From NCBI RefSeq assembly GCF_900103125.1, contig NZ_FNJV01000006.1, forward strand, positions 310,001 through 374,000: 64,000 bases of DNA, in the 5' to 3' direction. The DNA is from Mucilaginibacter sp. OK268. Its GTDB lineage: Bacteria; Bacteroidota; Bacteroidia; Sphingobacteriales; Sphingobacteriaceae. Below the pieces are notes generated by a model. The model was not told the DNA's origin. It worked only from the letters and a program-made list of their open reading frames with translations, and made no database searches. Shown here piece by piece: positions 24,500 through 34,600 of the stretch (position 1 is its first letter; each line of letters starts with the position of its first letter). Made by a program: the position numbers and the translations under genes.

Positions 24500-25636
24500 A
24501 TGAAAACAGCTTTAATAACGGGGGTAACAGGTCAGGATGGTGCGTATCTCGCCGAATTCTTACTAAAGAAAGGCTATGATGTACATGGTGTAAAACGGCG
24601 GTCGTCATTATTTAATACCGATCGTATAGACCATCTTTATCATGACCCGCATGAACCCAATGTAAAGTTTAAGCTGCATTACGGCGACCTGACCGATTCT
24701 ACCAACCTAATCAGGTTGGTGCAGGAAGTACAGCCCGATGAAATATATAACCTTGCCGCGCAAAGCCATGTAAAGGTAAGTTTTGATACACCCGAATATA
24801 CTGCCAATGCCGATGGCATTGGTACCTTGCGGATATTGGAAGCTGTACGGTTATTAGGTCTGACCCAAAAAACACGTATATACCAGGCATCAACATCCGA
24901 GCTTTATGGCCTGGTGCAGGCTGTTCCGCAAAGTGAAACCACACCATTTTATCCGCGCTCCCCATACGCCGTAGCTAAATTATACGGTTACTGGATCATC
25001 GTAAATTATCGCGAAGCTTATAACATGTATGCCTGTAACGGCATCCTGTTTAATCATGAAAGCCCTATCCGTGGCGAAACGTTTGTAACCCGTAAAATTA
25101 CACGAGCAGCTTCAAAAATAGCCTTGGGTTTGCAGGACTGCCTGTATGTTGGTAATCTTTCGGCACAGCGCGACTGGGGGCATGCTAAAGATTATATTGA
25201 AGCCATGTGGCTAATGTTGCAGCAAGAAAAGGCCGAAGATTTTGTGATAGCTACCGGTATTACCACTACCGTTCGTGATTTTATAAAAATGGCTTTCAAT
25301 GAATTAGGCATCGAAGTAGAGTTTAGTGGCAAGGATGAACATGAGCGTGGCGTGATTATTGATATTGATGAGCAAAAAGTGAAAGAGCTGGGCTTAAATA
25401 CGGATGCCCTTAAGTTTGGGCAAACCGTAGTAAAGGTTGATGCCAAATATTTTAGGCCAACCGAAGTTGAACTGTTAATTGGAGATGCTACAAAAGCTTT
25501 TGAAAAATTAGGATGGAAGCCTAAATATGACCTTCAGGCCCTGGTTACAGATATGGTGTTATCAGATCTGCACCTGGTTAAAAAGGATGAATATCTGAAA
25601 AAAGGCGGTTTTAAAACGCTTAATTACTTTGAATAA
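24500..25636 (+). CDS. gmd: GDP-mannose 4,6-dehydratase
   Basis: A 378-residue extended short-chain dehydrogenase that turns GDP-D-mannose into GDP-4-dehydro-6-deoxy-mannose, the precursor of GDP-fucose and GDP-rhamnose sugars. Visible are the Rossmann motif GVTGQDGAYLAE, the KRRSSLFNTDRIDHLY loop specific for Gmd, the catalytic Thr/Ser-Glu pair in STSELYG, and Y-x3-K in YAVAK. Length is typical. The final 8 nt overlap a possible upstream start of the RemB-like gene. No fucose synthase gene is adjacent, so later steps are elsewhere. Confidence 0.96.
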   Translation: MKTALITGVTGQDGAYLAEFLLKKGYDVHGVKRRSSLFNTDRIDHLYHDPHEPNVKFKLHYGDLTDSTNLIRLVQEVQPDEIYNLAAQSHVKVSFDTPEYTANADGIGTLRILEAVRLLGLTQKTRIYQASTSELYGLVQAVPQSETTPFYPRSPYAVAKLYGYWIIVNYREAYNMYACNGILFNHESPIRGETFVTRKITRAASKIALGLQDCLYVGNLSAQRDWGHAKDYIEAMWLMLQQEKAEDFVIATGITTTVRDFIKMAFNELGIEVEFSGKDEHERGVIIDIDEQKVKELGLNTDALKFGQTVVKVDAKYFRPTEVELLIGDATKAFEKLGWKPKYDLQALVTDMVLSDLHLVKKDEYLKKGGFKTLNYFE

Positions 25637-25652
25637 AATTTATCAATTCTGC

Positions 25653-27239
25653 ATGAAGAAAATATTTACCAGCGTTATACTATTATTTTTAATAAGCGGG
25701 ATTGTAAAGGCACAATCAGTATATCAACCCTATTCGTACCAGTTTTACCAGAAACTGGATGCTGATGTTTATTCCACGCAAACCCGCGTACATAGCTCAA
25801 TAAAACCATTTTTTGTTGATGATTCATTGATAAAGTTTCATTATGATTCTTTAATGAATTTGAACGGGCTTAAAGGGAAATTCTTTACCGATCACCAGAT
25901 CGATGTGAAGGGGAAAGGTTATACTTTTTACACCGATCTTTTGCCCGATTTTAACCTAAGCCGGGATTTTTCCGGTAAAAAGAATACCAACTCAGGTTCA
26001 CTTGGGCTGCAGGTAGGAGGGACCGTTGGTGATAAATTATCCTATAATGTTAGCGCTTATGAAAACAGGGCTATGCTCCCGGATTACCTGGCCACATATA
26101 CCAACCAGGTAGGTATAGCACCGGGGCAGGCCTATGCGGGTATTTATGGCAATGAGTATCGGTGGTCGTACATTACTGCGTTGGTATCATACACCCCCAA
26201 TAAACATCTGAACATCACCGCCGGGCGAGATAAAACTTTTATTGGTGATGGCTATCGCTCTGAGCTATTATCTGATTATGCCTCACCATATCCATTTATT
26301 AAATTAACCGCGACCCTGGGTAATGTAAGGTACATGGCGATGTGGGCCTATTTTAATGATCCGCTGTCTATTAAAGTAGATAATGGCGACCGTAAGAAAT
26401 ATGGCGTATTCCATTACCTTGACTGGAATGTAAGTAACCGGCTTTCGTTAGGCTTTTTTGATGCGGTTATCTGGCCTGCTAAAGACGACCTTGGTCATGA
26501 GCGTGGTTTTGATTTTACTTATATCAACCCTGTTATATTTTTACGGCCTGTTGAGGCAACAAACGGCTCACCGGATAATGCTTTGATCGGGTTAACGGGT
26601 AAATATAAACTTACAGACGGCGTTACAGTCTACGGTCAGTTTGCTCTTGACGAATTTGAGGCGAAGAACTTTTTCTCCAGTAACGGTAGCTCTCGAAATA
26701 AATATGGCTGGCAATTGGGGCTTAGAGGCGCAAACCTGTTTAATGTAAGCGGATTAAATTACCTGCTGGAAACTAATAACGTAAAGCCATACACCTATTC
26801 GGAGCGTAGTTCCATAGTTAATTATGCTGAGAATGGCGAACCTTTGGCGCATCCATGGGGAGCAAACTTTCGTGAAGTGGTTGGCTTGCTGAATTACTCC
26901 TACAAAAGATTTGATTTCTCCGGAGAGTTGGATTATGGGCACTATGGTTTAGATACGGATAACCTGAATTTTGGTAAAGATCTCTTTCAGCAATATATAG
27001 ATCCGGCAAGGGCTTTTGGTAACTATACCGGTCAGGGTTTAACAACCAATATGGTATATGTAGAAGGTAAAGTAGCTTATTTGCTAAACCCTAAATATAA
27101 CCTGCGTTTTGAACTAGGCGGAATTTACCGTTCTGAAAAGAACAGTCAGTTTCATGACAAAACGAGCATGATTACTTTTGGTATACGCAGCTCGTTCCGG
27201 GCTATTTACAATGATTTAGCGAGTTATAAAACGCATTAG
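25653..27239 (+). CDS. Wzi/RemB-like outer-membrane protein
   Basis: A 528-residue protein with a signal peptide (ILLFLISGIVKAQ) and a barrel-like body with repeated aromatic strands. The region GYRSELLSDYASPYPFIKLTATLGNVRYMAMW and the later RGFDFTYINPVIFLRPVE match capsule-assembly Wzi-type proteins, among them the Flavobacterium mobile surface protein RemB. It probably binds or organises surface polysaccharide; neighbouring gmd supports that. A gliding role is not implied by sequence alone. The ATG at 25653 is chosen to give a normal signal peptide rather than the upstream ATG at 25629. A bidirectional foldback follows. Confidence 0.75.
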   Translation: MKKIFTSVILLFLISGIVKAQSVYQPYSYQFYQKLDADVYSTQTRVHSSIKPFFVDDSLIKFHYDSLMNLNGLKGKFFTDHQIDVKGKGYTFYTDLLPDFNLSRDFSGKKNTNSGSLGLQVGGTVGDKLSYNVSAYENRAMLPDYLATYTNQVGIAPGQAYAGIYGNEYRWSYITALVSYTPNKHLNITAGRDKTFIGDGYRSELLSDYASPYPFIKLTATLGNVRYMAMWAYFNDPLSIKVDNGDRKKYGVFHYLDWNVSNRLSLGFFDAVIWPAKDDLGHERGFDFTYINPVIFLRPVEATNGSPDNALIGLTGKYKLTDGVTVYGQFALDEFEAKNFFSSNGSSRNKYGWQLGLRGANLFNVSGLNYLLETNNVKPYTYSERSSIVNYAENGEPLAHPWGANFREVVGLLNYSYKRFDFSGELDYGHYGLDTDNLNFGKDLFQQYIDPARAFGNYTGQGLTTNMVYVEGKVAYLLNPKYNLRFELGGIYRSEKNSQFHDKTSMITFGIRSSFRAIYNDLASYKTH

Positions 27240-27244
27240 TATTA

Positions 27245-27317
27245 AAGTTCTAAAATCTAAATCCTAATATCTAACTTTTTCTTTTGTTTAGATATTAGGA
27301 TTTAGATTTTAGAACTT
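27245..27317. repeat. Heptamer-word foldback 9 (TCTAAAT family), perfect arms
   Basis: The 30-nt arms 27245-27274 and 27288-27317 are perfect inverse complements around a 13-nt loop with T-rich sequence. It separates the convergent remB-like and dxs genes and its right arm contains the dxs stop codon (27316-27318 overlaps the end), so it likely terminates both. Confidence 0.9.
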
Positions 27318-29253
27318 AAGACGCTATAGTATGTGTATTATGTTTAGCACCTAAATTTCTAACCTGTGCTATGATGTGTTGCGCATCATAGCCGCATTCA
27401 GCCCAGAGTTCAGGTTGTTCGCCGTGCTCTATGATCTTATCTGGTATACCCAGGCGTTTTACCGTTGTATTCTGATAGCCATTATCGGCCATAAATTCCA
27501 GTACCGCGCTTCCCATGCCTCCTTCAAGGCAACCATCCTCAACCGTAATTACTTTGCTAAACTTCTTAAATACTTCGTGAAGTAAAGCTTCGTCAAGCGG
27601 TTTTACAAAGCGCAGATCATAATGCGCTGGGTAATAGCCTTCCGTATTTAGGGCGGCAGTGGCTTTTACTACTTCGTTACCGATAGCGCCTATAGATAGG
27701 ATAGCTACCTCATCACCGTCGCAAACCTTGCGGCCCTTACCAACAGGTATGGCCTTGAACGGACGCTGCCAATCAACCATTACACCGTTACCTCGTGGGT
27801 ACCGGATCACAAACGGGCCCATATTTTCCTGCTGAGCGGTAAACATCAGGTTACGCAGCTCTTCTTCGTTCATAGGAGCAGATACCGTCATATTGGGTAT
27901 GCAGCGCATAAAAGCCAGATCATAAGCACCATGATGGGTTGGCCCGTCGGCACCTACAAGACCAGCCCTGTCTAAACAGAATATCACATTGAGCTTTTGA
28001 ATGGCCACGTCATGTATCACCTGGTCATATGCCCGTTGCATAAAGCTGGAGTATATATTGCAGAATGGTACCAAACCTTGCGTAGCCAGTCCCGCCGAAA
28101 ATGTTACCGCGTGCTGTTCGGCTATGCCTACGTCAAAAGCGCGGGTTGGCATAGCTTTCATCATGAGGTTAAGCGAGCATCCCGAAGGCATTGCCGGGGT
28201 AATGCCCATAATTTTAGGATTCTGCTCGGCCAGTTCAATAATACTGTGCCCAAAAACATCTTGATATTTAGGAGGTTGTGGTTTATCGTACTTGGTTTTC
28301 TTGATCTCACCGGTTATTTTATCAAATAAACCTGGAGCATGCCATTTGGTCTGGTCTTTTTCGGCCAGGGCATAGCCTTTACCTTTTGTGGTAATGCAAT
28401 GCAATAGTTTTGGACCTGGTATATCACGCAGGTCTTTCAATACTTTTACCAGATGGTTTACATCATGACCGTCAATAGGGCCAAAATACCTGAATTTAAG
28501 GGCTTCAAAAAAGTTGCTGCGTTTTAACAGGGTGCCCTTAATGCTTTTTTCTATCTTCTGCGCTATTTTAAAGGCATCCGGACCTATGGCCGATAACTTG
28601 GCAAGTACATGAGCTATATCGTCCCTGAAACGGTTATATGGCTTGGAGGTGGTGATATCTGTAAGGTATTCCTTCAGCGCGCCCACATTGGGGTCGATAG
28701 ACATGTTATTATCGTTCAGGATCACCAGTAAATTCGAACTTTCAATCCCGGCATGGTTTAGAGCTTCAAAAGCCATACCCGCGGTCATGGCGCCATCGCC
28801 AATAACAGCTACGTGCTGCCTGTCGGTTTCGCCTTTGTAATGCGAAGCCACGGCCATACCCAACGCTACAGAAATGGAGGTAGAGGAATGCCCTACACCA
28901 AAGGTATCGTATTCGCTTTCAGAACGCTTTGGAAAACCACTTAGGCCTTTATATACGCGGTTGGTATGAAATTCGTCACGGCGGCCGGTCAGTATTTTAT
29001 GGCCGTAAGCCTGGTGGCCTACATCCCAAACTAATTGATCATAGGGGGTGTTTAGTACATATTGAAGTGCTACTGTTAACTCTACAACACCTAAACTGGC
29101 AGCAAAATGGCCACCATTTACCGATACCACATCAATAATATACTGGCGCAGTTCCTGGCAAACCTGTTCAAGCTCAGTTTCGTTAAGTCGCTTTAAATCA
29201 GATGGATAATTTATCGTTTTTAATAAATCTCCGGCTGGTACCTGCATTGACAT
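27316..29253 (-). CDS. dxs: 1-deoxy-D-xylulose-5-phosphate synthase
   Basis: A 645-residue thiamine-diphosphate enzyme joining pyruvate and glyceraldehyde-3-phosphate at the first step of the MEP isoprenoid pathway. The ThDP motif GDGAMTAGMAFEALNHAG...NDNNMSI is at about residues 150-185, the substrate loop FDVGIAEQHAVTFSAGLA in the middle domain, and DRAGLVGADGPTHHGAYDL precedes the C-terminal domain. Length is standard. It is a single gene, divergent from scpA across a foldback repeat, and its stop codon overlaps another foldback. Confidence 0.97.
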   Translation of the reverse strand: MSMQVPAGDLLKTINYPSDLKRLNETELEQVCQELRQYIIDVVSVNGGHFAASLGVVELTVALQYVLNTPYDQLVWDVGHQAYGHKILTGRRDEFHTNRVYKGLSGFPKRSESEYDTFGVGHSSTSISVALGMAVASHYKGETDRQHVAVIGDGAMTAGMAFEALNHAGIESSNLLVILNDNNMSIDPNVGALKEYLTDITTSKPYNRFRDDIAHVLAKLSAIGPDAFKIAQKIEKSIKGTLLKRSNFFEALKFRYFGPIDGHDVNHLVKVLKDLRDIPGPKLLHCITTKGKGYALAEKDQTKWHAPGLFDKITGEIKKTKYDKPQPPKYQDVFGHSIIELAEQNPKIMGITPAMPSGCSLNLMMKAMPTRAFDVGIAEQHAVTFSAGLATQGLVPFCNIYSSFMQRAYDQVIHDVAIQKLNVIFCLDRAGLVGADGPTHHGAYDLAFMRCIPNMTVSAPMNEEELRNLMFTAQQENMGPFVIRYPRGNGVMVDWQRPFKAIPVGKGRKVCDGDEVAILSIGAIGNEVVKATAALNTEGYYPAHYDLRFVKPLDEALLHEVFKKFSKVITVEDGCLEGGMGSAVLEFMADNGYQNTTVKRLGIPDKIIEHGEQPELWAECGYDAQHIIAQVRNLGAKHNTHTIAS

Positions 29254-29335
29254 TTGTAAGAATATTTAACTTACAAAGTAAGTTATTTATTTATAAAAAC
29301 AGGTTATCTAAATGTATTTATTGTTTCGGGAACAG

Positions 29336-29411
29336 AGAGTCAAGAAATAAGAATCAAGAAATAAGACTCAGATTCCAATGTCTTGTGTCTTGATTCTTAT
29401 CTCTTGGTTCT
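29336..29411. repeat. Heptamer-word foldback 10 (GAATCAAGAAATAAG words)
   Basis: Arms 29336-29367 and 29380-29411 (32 nt) match at 27 positions, loop 12 nt. It lies between the divergent dxs and scpA genes and touches the reading frame upstream of scpA. Confidence 0.8.
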
Positions 29412-29441
29412 ATGAAAAAATCTTATTTTTACAACAGATTT

Positions 29442-30188
29442 ATGACCGACGACAGCTTTGCTATAAAATTACCCCAATTTGAAGGTCCGTTTGATCTGCT
29501 GCTTTTTTTTATCGAAAGGGATGAGCTGGATATACATGATATCCCCATAGCTCGCATAGCCGATGATTTTTTAAACTATATACACCAAATGACCAGCCTT
29601 AATATGGAGCTGGCCAGTGAGTTTATTTTTGTGGCAGCCACGCTGATGCGTATCAAGGCAAAAATGTTATTGCCCCGCTATGAAGCTGATGATGCCGGCG
29701 ACGAAGCCGATACCAAAGAAAATCTGATCAGGAAACTGATAGAGTATAAAAAATTCAAGGAACTGTGCGAAGAGATACGCCCTTATGAAGAAGAGCGTTT
29801 TAAACAGGAAAAGCGGGGTAATATTAAGCACGACCTGGAGCAGGTAGAAAAGGTTACCCACCCCGGCGAAGAATTATCCGAGTTAAGCTTATACAAACTG
29901 ATGATGGTGTATGAGCGGTTGATGCGTAATTATCTTAACCGCAGCGAAGAGGTAAAGCACACCGTTGTTCAATACCCTTACACTATCGAAAAGCAAAAGA
30001 AGGCGGTAAGCGATCTGCTTAAAATCAATAAAATGCTTGATTTTAAAGCTATTGCCGGGCATTCAGAAAATAAGGTACACTTTGTTTATAATTTCCTGGC
30101 TGTTTTAGAAATGCTGCAACAGGAGCTGATAGATATACAGATTGGATTAGGATATAATAATTTCTGGATATCAGCCAGGGAGATTTGA
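29442..30188 (+). CDS. scpA: Segregation and condensation protein A
   Basis: A 248-residue kleisin of the SMC-ScpAB chromosome condensation complex. The N-terminal FEGPFDLLLFFIERDELDIHDIPIARIADDFL (about residues 10-42) is the signature that binds the SMC neck. The C-terminal winged-helix region includes VHFVYNFLAVLEMLQQELIDI. An in-frame ATG at 29412 adds 10 residues and directly abuts the repeat, so 29442 is preferred. The stop codon lies in the next foldback arm. ScpB is not in the window. Confidence 0.93.
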   Translation: MTDDSFAIKLPQFEGPFDLLLFFIERDELDIHDIPIARIADDFLNYIHQMTSLNMELASEFIFVAATLMRIKAKMLLPRYEADDAGDEADTKENLIRKLIEYKKFKELCEEIRPYEEERFKQEKRGNIKHDLEQVEKVTHPGEELSELSLYKLMMVYERLMRNYLNRSEEVKHTVVQYPYTIEKQKKAVSDLLKINKMLDFKAIAGHSENKVHFVYNFLAVLEMLQQELIDIQIGLGYNNFWISAREI

Positions 30189-30301
30189 GATGTTAGATAT
30201 GAGATGTGAGACAGGAAATGTATGAAGCTTGTTGTTCATTTTTAATTAATTACAAAAGCTGTTTTTTTAATCTCAAATCTTATATCTAACATCTCAAATC
30301 T
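30181..30301. repeat. Heptamer-word foldback 11 (GATGTTA/GATATGA family)
   Basis: Arms 30181-30211 and 30271-30301 (31 nt) match at 29 positions. The left arm contains the scpA stop codon (30186-30188). Confidence 0.85.
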
Positions 30302-30311
30302 AATTTTTACC

Positions 30312-30339
30312 TAACTTAGCCCCCGTTATAAATACAGTG
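30312..30339 (+). promoter_or_regulatory. Promoter-like box and initial transcribed region of glyA
   Basis: TAACTTAG resembles the -7 consensus. The following bases, CCCCCGTTATAAATAC, match 13798-13816 at most positions, so two unrelated genes share promoter plus start region. Confidence 0.35.
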
Positions 30340-30357
30340 CCGTTTTAATTATATATA

Positions 30358-31644
30358 ATGAAAAGAGACAAATTAATTTTTAAGTTATTGGATGAAGAGC
30401 AACAACGCCAGGAAGAGGGTATTGAGCTGATAGCATCTGAGAATTTTGTGAGCCGTCAGGTTATGGAAGCTGCAGGTTCTGTTGCCACCAATAAATATGC
30501 CGAAGGTTTACCAGGCAAACGTTATTATGGCGGCTGCCAGGTAGTTGATGAAATTGAAACCATCGCTATTGAAAGAGCTAAGCAACTGTTCAATGCCGAG
30601 TGGGCAAATGTTCAGCCGCACTCAGGCGCTCAGGCCAATGCTGCTGTAATGCTGGCAGTTCTTCAACCGGGCGATAAAATATTAGGATTTGATCTGTCAC
30701 ATGGTGGCCACTTAACCCATGGCTCACCCGTTAACTTTTCTGGTAAATTATATGAGCCGCATTTTTACGGCGTAGTTAGAGAAACCGGTTTGGTTGATTA
30801 TAAGCAATTAGAAAAAGTTGCCCTTAAAGAAAAACCAAAACTGATCATTTGCGGTGCTTCGGCTTACTCGCGCGATTGGGATTATGAATTTATACGCAAA
30901 GTGGCCGATAAAATAGGTGCTTTGGTACTGGCTGATATATCACACCCGGCAGGCCTTATTGCCAGGGGATTATTAGCCGATCCGCTGCCGCATTGCCACA
31001 TTGTTACTACCACAACACACAAAACATTACGTGGCCCGCGTGGTGGCCTGATCCTGTTAGGTAAAGATTTTGAAAACCCATTCGGTATAAAAACACCTAA
31101 AGGCGAAATAAGAATGATGTCGTCATTACTGGATATGGCTGTTTTCCCAGGTACACAAGGCGGTCCTCTGGAACACATCATAGCCGCAAAAGCGATAGCC
31201 TTTGGCGAAGCTTTGAGCGAAAGCTACATGAAATACATCCTGCAGGTTAAAAAGAATGCCGCGGCTATGGCCGAAGCTTTTGTTAAGCGTGGTTATGAGA
31301 TCATATCAGGGGGGACAGATAACCATTTAATGCTGATCGATCTGCGTAATAAAAACATTACCGGTAAAGCGGCCGAAAACGCTTTGGTAACTGCAGATAT
31401 CACCGTAAACAAAAATATGGTTCCTTATGATGATAAGTCGCCGTTTGTTACGTCTGGTATACGCGTGGGCACCGCAGCTATTACCACTCGTGGCATGAAA
31501 GAGAAGCAAATGGAACACATTGTAGAGCTGATAGATGCGGTAATTGTTGACCCTGAAAATGAACCTTCTTTAAAGAAAATACGTAAAAAGGTCCACAAGC
31601 TGATGTACGATTATCCGTTGTACAGAGAAAGCAGCGCGGAATAA
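30358..31644 (+). CDS. glyA: Serine hydroxymethyltransferase
   Basis: A 428-residue PLP enzyme interconverting serine and glycine while charging tetrahydrofolate with a one-carbon unit. The signature ENFVSRQVMEAAGSVATNKYAEGLPGKRYYGG is at the N-terminus and the PLP-binding lysine is Lys222 in TTTTHKTLRGPRGG. Length is standard. A promoter-like TAACTTAG box at 30312 is followed by CCCCCGTTATAAATAC, a segment resembling the start of another leader at 13790. The hybrid kinase begins 3 nt after its stop. Confidence 0.97.
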   Translation: MKRDKLIFKLLDEEQQRQEEGIELIASENFVSRQVMEAAGSVATNKYAEGLPGKRYYGGCQVVDEIETIAIERAKQLFNAEWANVQPHSGAQANAAVMLAVLQPGDKILGFDLSHGGHLTHGSPVNFSGKLYEPHFYGVVRETGLVDYKQLEKVALKEKPKLIICGASAYSRDWDYEFIRKVADKIGALVLADISHPAGLIARGLLADPLPHCHIVTTTTHKTLRGPRGGLILLGKDFENPFGIKTPKGEIRMMSSLLDMAVFPGTQGGPLEHIIAAKAIAFGEALSESYMKYILQVKKNAAAMAEAFVKRGYEIISGGTDNHLMLIDLRNKNITGKAAENALVTADITVNKNMVPYDDKSPFVTSGIRVGTAAITTRGMKEKQMEHIVELIDAVIVDPENEPSLKKIRKKVHKLMYDYPLYRESSAE

Positions 31645-31647
31645 TTA

Positions 31648-34600
31648 ATGACCCAAAGGCAGCAGGAAAATTTAATAACTCAAAAGGAACGTTTAGAGGC
31701 CCTGCTGTCGTACCATATTTTAGATACGCCTCCTGAAAAGGAGTACGATGCTATTACCCGCCTTACATCTTATGTATGTAATGTTCCTGTTGTCCTCATC
31801 ACCCTGATTGATGCCGACAGGCAATGGGTTAAGTCTAAATTTAGCGCCGGTACTGATGAAATCATCAGTGCCGGCGCTTTTTGCAATAGTACCATCCTCA
31901 CCGACCAGATACTAGAGATAAGTGATACCCTGCTTAATGAAACCTTTAAGGATAACATTGAGGTTGTGAGTCAGCATGTACGGTTTTATGCCGGTGCGCC
32001 CCTGATTGACCCGAATGGACATCATTTAGGTACCCTTTGTATTATTGATACTGTACCCCACACGCTCAGCACCGAACAGCGCGATGCTTTGCGGATACTG
32101 GCCGATAAGGTGATGTCGCACTTTCTATTGCGCAAACGAAATAGAGATCTGGAAGAAAGCCTTGCAGTCCATAAAGAGTTTCACGACCTTTTTGACAGCT
32201 CTCCCGACATTCATTGTATTCTGGATCGCGATTTTAAAATTGAACGGATCAACCAGTCTGTTAAACAGGTTTTAGGCTATACCGTAGAGGAGGTAACTGG
32301 AAAACCGATATGGGATTTCTTCAGGGAGAAGGAAAGGGATATGTTTCTGAATAAATTGCAGGAGGGTTTAAATGGCCAGGATAAGTTTGAATTTGAAACA
32401 CCCATTTTTGCGCCGGATCATGCTGTTAAATGGTTAAGCTGGGCAGCAACATTTAAAGGCGATAAATGGTTTGCCAGCGGCAGGGACGTAAGTTATCAGA
32501 AGCAGGTTGTAAAAGAACTCAAACAATTATCGCTGGTGGCCAGTAAAGTTGTTAATGGTGTAGTGATCAGTAATGCTGCCGATGAAGTAGTGTGGGTGAA
32601 TGAAGCGTTTGAGCATATTACCGGCTATAACCTTACAGATGTTGAAAATAAGTACCTGGGCACAACTTTAAAAGGTAAGCCGGTTGATAACGCGGCTATT
32701 GAAAAATTAGACACATCGATAAGAAAGAAAGAGTCATACGAAGTAGATCTGCTCATCGATCGAAAAGATGGAACCCCAATATGGATCACGGTTGTCAATT
32801 CTGTTATTCATAATCAAAAAGGAGAGATTGATAAATCCATCCGGATCATTATTGATATTACTACCCGTAAAAAAATTGAGCAGGAGTTAGAGATATTGTC
32901 TTTTGCAGCCAGAAAATCGCCCAGTGGTATTTTTATACGCGATGCTGAAGGCAAAATGCTCTGGATGAATGAGGCCCTGGAAAATATCATCGGTTATTCG
33001 TTTGCCGAGTTGGAAGGAAAGATCATGGGTAATACCCTGGTTGGTGAAGATACTGACCTGGCTGTATTTGAAAGCGCGGTAATAGCCGTAAGGGAAAACA
33101 GACCATACGAGATCGAGATTAAAGTATACAAAAAGGATCATACCCCACGCTGGGTATTTTTATCCAACAGCCCGCTATTTAACGAAGCCGGTAAGGTTGA
33201 CCGCCAGATTGGCGTAATGGTTGATATCACCGAGCGTAAAAAAAGCGAGGAAGAGCTTACCAAGCTTTCGTTAGTGGCCAGTAATACCACAAGCGGCGTA
33301 GTTATAAACAATAGCGAGGGGAAGGTGGAATGGGTAAATCCGGCATTTGAAAATATCACCGGATATAATATCCGGGAAGTGAGCGGTAACCATTTGGGCG
33401 ATGTACTAAAAGGTGAGTTAACAGATGTCTCGATTATTCAAAAAACACGCGAACTATCCCGGAATAAACAATCTTTTGATGTAGACCTGCTCATTTATCG
33501 TAAAGATGGGCAGCCTTTGTGGATATCGGTTATCAACTCGGTAATTATTGGAAATGATGGTGACGTTGATAAATATATCGAGGTAATTATTGACATCACG
33601 GCAAAAAAGAGAGCCGAGATAGAGTTGATCACAGCCAAGGAAGAGGCTTTGCAATTAAGCCGCGCCAAGGACATGTTCATATCCGTGATGAGTCATGAAA
33701 TACGGACGCCGCTTAATGCAGTGATCGGAATGTCGCACTTACTGCTCGAAGATAACCCGATGGATTCGCAAAAAGAAAATTTGAGCATACTCAAGTTTTC
33801 GGCCGAGAATTTGATGACACTGATCAATGATGTGCTGGATTTTACCAAAATAGAAACGGGTAACATCGATCTGGAGAAAGCTAATGTGGACATGCGGGAG
33901 CTTATCCAGAGCATCAACACCTCCATGCGATACCGTGCTGATGAAAAAAATATTTATCTTAGCAAAAGCATCGATGATGCAGTACCTGCAGTTGTGATAG
34001 GCGACAGAACCCGCTTATGCCAAATACTGTTGAACCTGGTGAGCAATGCAGTTAAGTTTACAGACGAGGGGGGAATTAATATTGACCTGAAGGTAATTCA
34101 GGAAAGTGATAAGGATGTACGGATACGGTTTTCTGTTTCAGATACAGGCATAGGTATTGCAGCTGATAAACTAGGCACTATATTTGAACAGTTTAAACAA
34201 GCCGAACCTGATACTACACGCAAGTATGGTGGCACTGGACTGGGCTTAGCTATTAGCAAAAGACTAATTGAACTTCATGATTCAAGAATAAATGTTGATA
34301 GCATACCAGGCAAGGGTTCTACTTTTTGGTTCACCATAACATTTAAGAAAACAAATACCCATTTGAGCAATAATAACAACAATTTGGAAGCAGGACTCAA
34401 AATAAATGTTTTAGTAGTTGATGATAACCAAATAAACCGGTTACTGATCAACAAGATCCTGAAAAAATGGGGTGCTAATGCAGATTTTGCTGAAAATGGT
34501 CTTGAAGCTATTCACAAAATAGAAAACAACCGTAACTACAATGTGGTATTAATGGATATCCACATGCCCCAGATGGGAGGCCTTGAGGCTACCCAGATCA

